From contig CANQJI010000016.1 in NCBI GenBank assembly GCA_947624205.1, positions 1 through 38,715 of the forward strand: a stretch of 38,715 nucleotides of DNA. The letters run 5' to 3'. The position numbers and the translations under genes are program-made. The first letter of the stretch is position 1. Every line of letters starts with the position of its first letter. Source of the DNA: an uncultured Akkermansia sp. (lineage in GTDB: Bacteria; Verrucomicrobiota; Verrucomicrobiia; Verrucomicrobiales; Akkermansiaceae). Below the pieces are notes generated by a model. That model was not told the DNA's origin. It saw only the letters and a program-made list of their open reading frames with translations, and ran no database searches. Positions 37,370 to 38,715 of the stretch are shown here, piece after piece.

Positions 37370-37982
37370 CTCCATTGATTTCGATAAAGGTAACGGGCTC
37401 GTTCCGGCTATCGTGCAAGATGCTGATACCCGCCGTGTGCTCATGCTGGGCTATATGAATCGCGAGGCGTACGAAAAAACGCTGGAAACCCAATTGGTAA
37501 CTTTCTTCAGCCGTTCCCGGCAATGTCTCTGGACTAAAGGAGAAAGCAGCGGCAACCGGCTTCACCTCGTGGAGGTACTCGTGGACTGCGACGCGGATGC
37601 TCTGCTGATTCTGGCTCATCCGGACGGTCCTACCTGCCACACCGGAACAGGTACCTGTTGGGGGCAGGACAATGAACCAAACCCGCTGGCTTTCCTCGTC
37701 GAGTTGCAGGATTTTATCGACAAGCGCCGTCAGGAAATGCCGGAAGGTTCTTACACGACATCCCTCTTCCGAGATGGCACCAAACGCATAGCGCAGAAGG
37801 TTGGCGAAGAAGCCCTTGAGTCTGTGATTGAGGCTGTCAGCGGAAATGATGAACGCCTCCTCTACGAAGCTTCTGATATGCTCTACCACCTCATCGTGCT
37901 GCTATCCTCCAAACATCTCCGCATCGAACAGGTTGTCCAAGAACTCGTTTGCCGCCATAAACCGGGCTGGAAAAAGCATTGA
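37362..37982 (+). CDS. hisIE: Bifunctional PR-AMP cyclohydrolase / PR-ATP pyrophosphatase
   Basis: A 206-residue fusion carrying steps 2 and 3 of the pathway. The HisI part (1 to about 110) has VLMLGYMNREAYEKTLET, TFFSRSRQCLWTKGESSGNRL, the metal site VDCDADALLI and the zinc cysteines of TCHTGTGTC. The HisE part (about 118-206) has SYTTSLFRDGTKRIAQKVGEEALE and DMLYHLIVLL, the MazG-like pyrophosphatase helix. The start at 37362 overlaps the hisF stop. It completes the operon, so every enzyme from PRPP to histidine is encoded here. No clear terminator follows. Confidence 0.95.
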   Translation: MNNSIDFDKGNGLVPAIVQDADTRRVLMLGYMNREAYEKTLETQLVTFFSRSRQCLWTKGESSGNRLHLVEVLVDCDADALLILAHPDGPTCHTGTGTCWGQDNEPNPLAFLVELQDFIDKRRQEMPEGSYTTSLFRDGTKRIAQKVGEEALESVIEAVSGNDERLLYEASDMLYHLIVLLSSKHLRIEQVVQELVCRHKPGWKKH

Positions 37983-38049
37983 CACGCAACATCTCAATAT
38001 GGTTACCGGATGATATAGGAGACTTATTTAATTTAACACTGAGATCGAG

Positions 38050-38586
38050 ATGAAAAATAATCCACAATTTCTGGATAGAGATGAGAAAATCTATTGGCAG
38101 GGAGAGCCGGTAGTACCTATTCTCAATGTGAATTCCATCGTCTTTTACATACTCCCAAGTGTCATACTTTTGATTTTTTGGAGTGGATGTATAGAATACG
38201 GAGAGAACTATGCATTTCTGCAAAAGGCATACGATTTCATCCATCAAGGAGCGATGACTCGGTGGGGGTTTTTGCTTCTCTGTATTGGTTTAATGGTTTA
38301 TCCTTTTGTCCGTTGGTTCCTGTACTATAAACGCATAGCGTATGTTTTTACCGATAAAAGGGCTATTGCGTATTACAAGGATTCAAATGAGATAGACTTT
38401 CAAATAGAAGCCTCGGGCATATTAAACATGCAACGCTCTTATCGTGGTGGGGAGCTGGTGAGTTTGCGTACATACACCACGGAAGAAGGTACGGAAGAAG
38501 GTCGGGGGGTCACGCGAGTAGTTCGCACGGGATTTGAGGGGATTCCTGTTCGCGTACTCGATTTTTACCATGAGACCACGAATTAA
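38050..38586 (+). CDS. Small membrane protein with PH-like domain
   Basis: A 178-residue protein. An N-terminal DEKIYWQGEP motif and later YVFTDKRAIAYYKDSNE are typical of bacterial PH-like (bPH) membrane proteins. Two hydrophobic helices lie at about 28-47 and 72-92, and a beta-rich cytoplasmic part with INMQRSYRGGELVSLRTYT-like strands follows. The function is unknown. The region is visibly more AT-rich than the his genes, and its upstream 67 bp have no clear leaderless promoter; a TTGACA overlaps the hisIE stop. It could be a separate, more recently acquired gene. Confidence 0.65.
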   Translation: MKNNPQFLDRDEKIYWQGEPVVPILNVNSIVFYILPSVILLIFWSGCIEYGENYAFLQKAYDFIHQGAMTRWGFLLLCIGLMVYPFVRWFLYYKRIAYVFTDKRAIAYYKDSNEIDFQIEASGILNMQRSYRGGELVSLRTYTTEEGTEEGRGVTRVVRTGFEGIPVRVLDFYHETTN

Positions 38587-38599
38587 GGTATCCGGGCGG

Positions 38600-38715
38600 A
38601 GCAAACGCATTAGGAAACGCGTTTGCTTATGTACGAGGTACGATTTACGATGTACAACACGCACGACGGCCCCGATGAGGGCGCACGCGCAGCGGGCGGT
38701 AAGTGCGGATGGACA
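38600..38715 (+). repeat. Mosaic repeat: P + TACGA block + inverted module M (cut by window end)
   Basis: Palindrome P (38600-38627), a TACGA block (about 38628-38654) and then the GC-rich module M in inverted orientation from 38655 (CAACACGCACGACG...GCGGGCGGTAAGTGC) to the end of the window. This copy shows that P and the TACGA block can be joined to M instead of the core C. Confidence 0.82.

Overview
The window looks like a chromosomal segment from a Verrucomicrobiota bacterium, most likely an Akkermansia-like gut or mucus commensal. This is inference from gene content, not a database match. The supporting signs are two host-glycan glycosidases (a GH109 and a GH20 enzyme), a kinase-PEGA-formylglycine-like membrane protein, an octaheme cytochrome with TPRs, a Bacteroidota-style his operon under sigma70-like (not Bacteroidota-type) promoters, and almost no Shine-Dalgarno sequences. 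I see no rRNA, tRNA, CRISPR array, phage module or transposase.

Layout. 1-1676: GH109 glycosidase. 1924-4352 (minus strand): cdaA, a 59-residue CdaR-like mini-protein, bioD and folP, which joins c-di-AMP synthesis to biotin and folate synthesis. 4723-8241: pheA-holB-yicC-gmk operon. 8601-12222 (minus): birA, octaheme cytochrome, CvpA-like membrane protein. 12348-12617: small AP2-like protein. 12833-13783: lipA. 13964-16570: kinase/PEGA/FGE-like membrane protein. 16716-17241: yefM-yoeB toxin-antitoxin pair with its operator. 17374-18114: transglutaminase-like lipoprotein. 18373-18975: rplU-rpmA. 19066-19542: tsaE. 19853-22114: GH20 hexosaminidase. 22618-23742: alr. 23824-27120 (minus): an active HtrA/Deg protease followed by a degenerate homologue. 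27418-28989: Nudix-like protein and an EamA transporter. 28955-29884 (minus): RmlD-like reductase. 30254-37982: ankyrin protein with a His/Cys-rich tail, then a complete his operon (hisG, fused hisD-hisC, bifunctional hisB, hisH, hisA, hisF, hisIE) that covers all steps from PRPP to histidine. 38050-38586: small PH-like membrane protein.

Two genome-scale patterns stand out. First, nearly every sizeable intergenic gap holds pieces of a mosaic repeat system: a 28-bp palindrome, a TACGA-rich block, a core of about 150 bp with conserved hairpins, a 100-bp GC-rich module, and a GC hairpin. These are joined in different combinations and orientations, and in two places they supply the stop codon of the neighbouring gene. 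Second, at least eleven promoter-proximal genes have a clear -35/-10 pair whose -10 box ends only 6-10 bp before the start codon (ATG or GTG). This implies leaderless or near-leaderless mRNAs. These two patterns, together with the HisD-HisC fusion and the histidine-rich ORF directly upstream of hisG, are the most novel observations.
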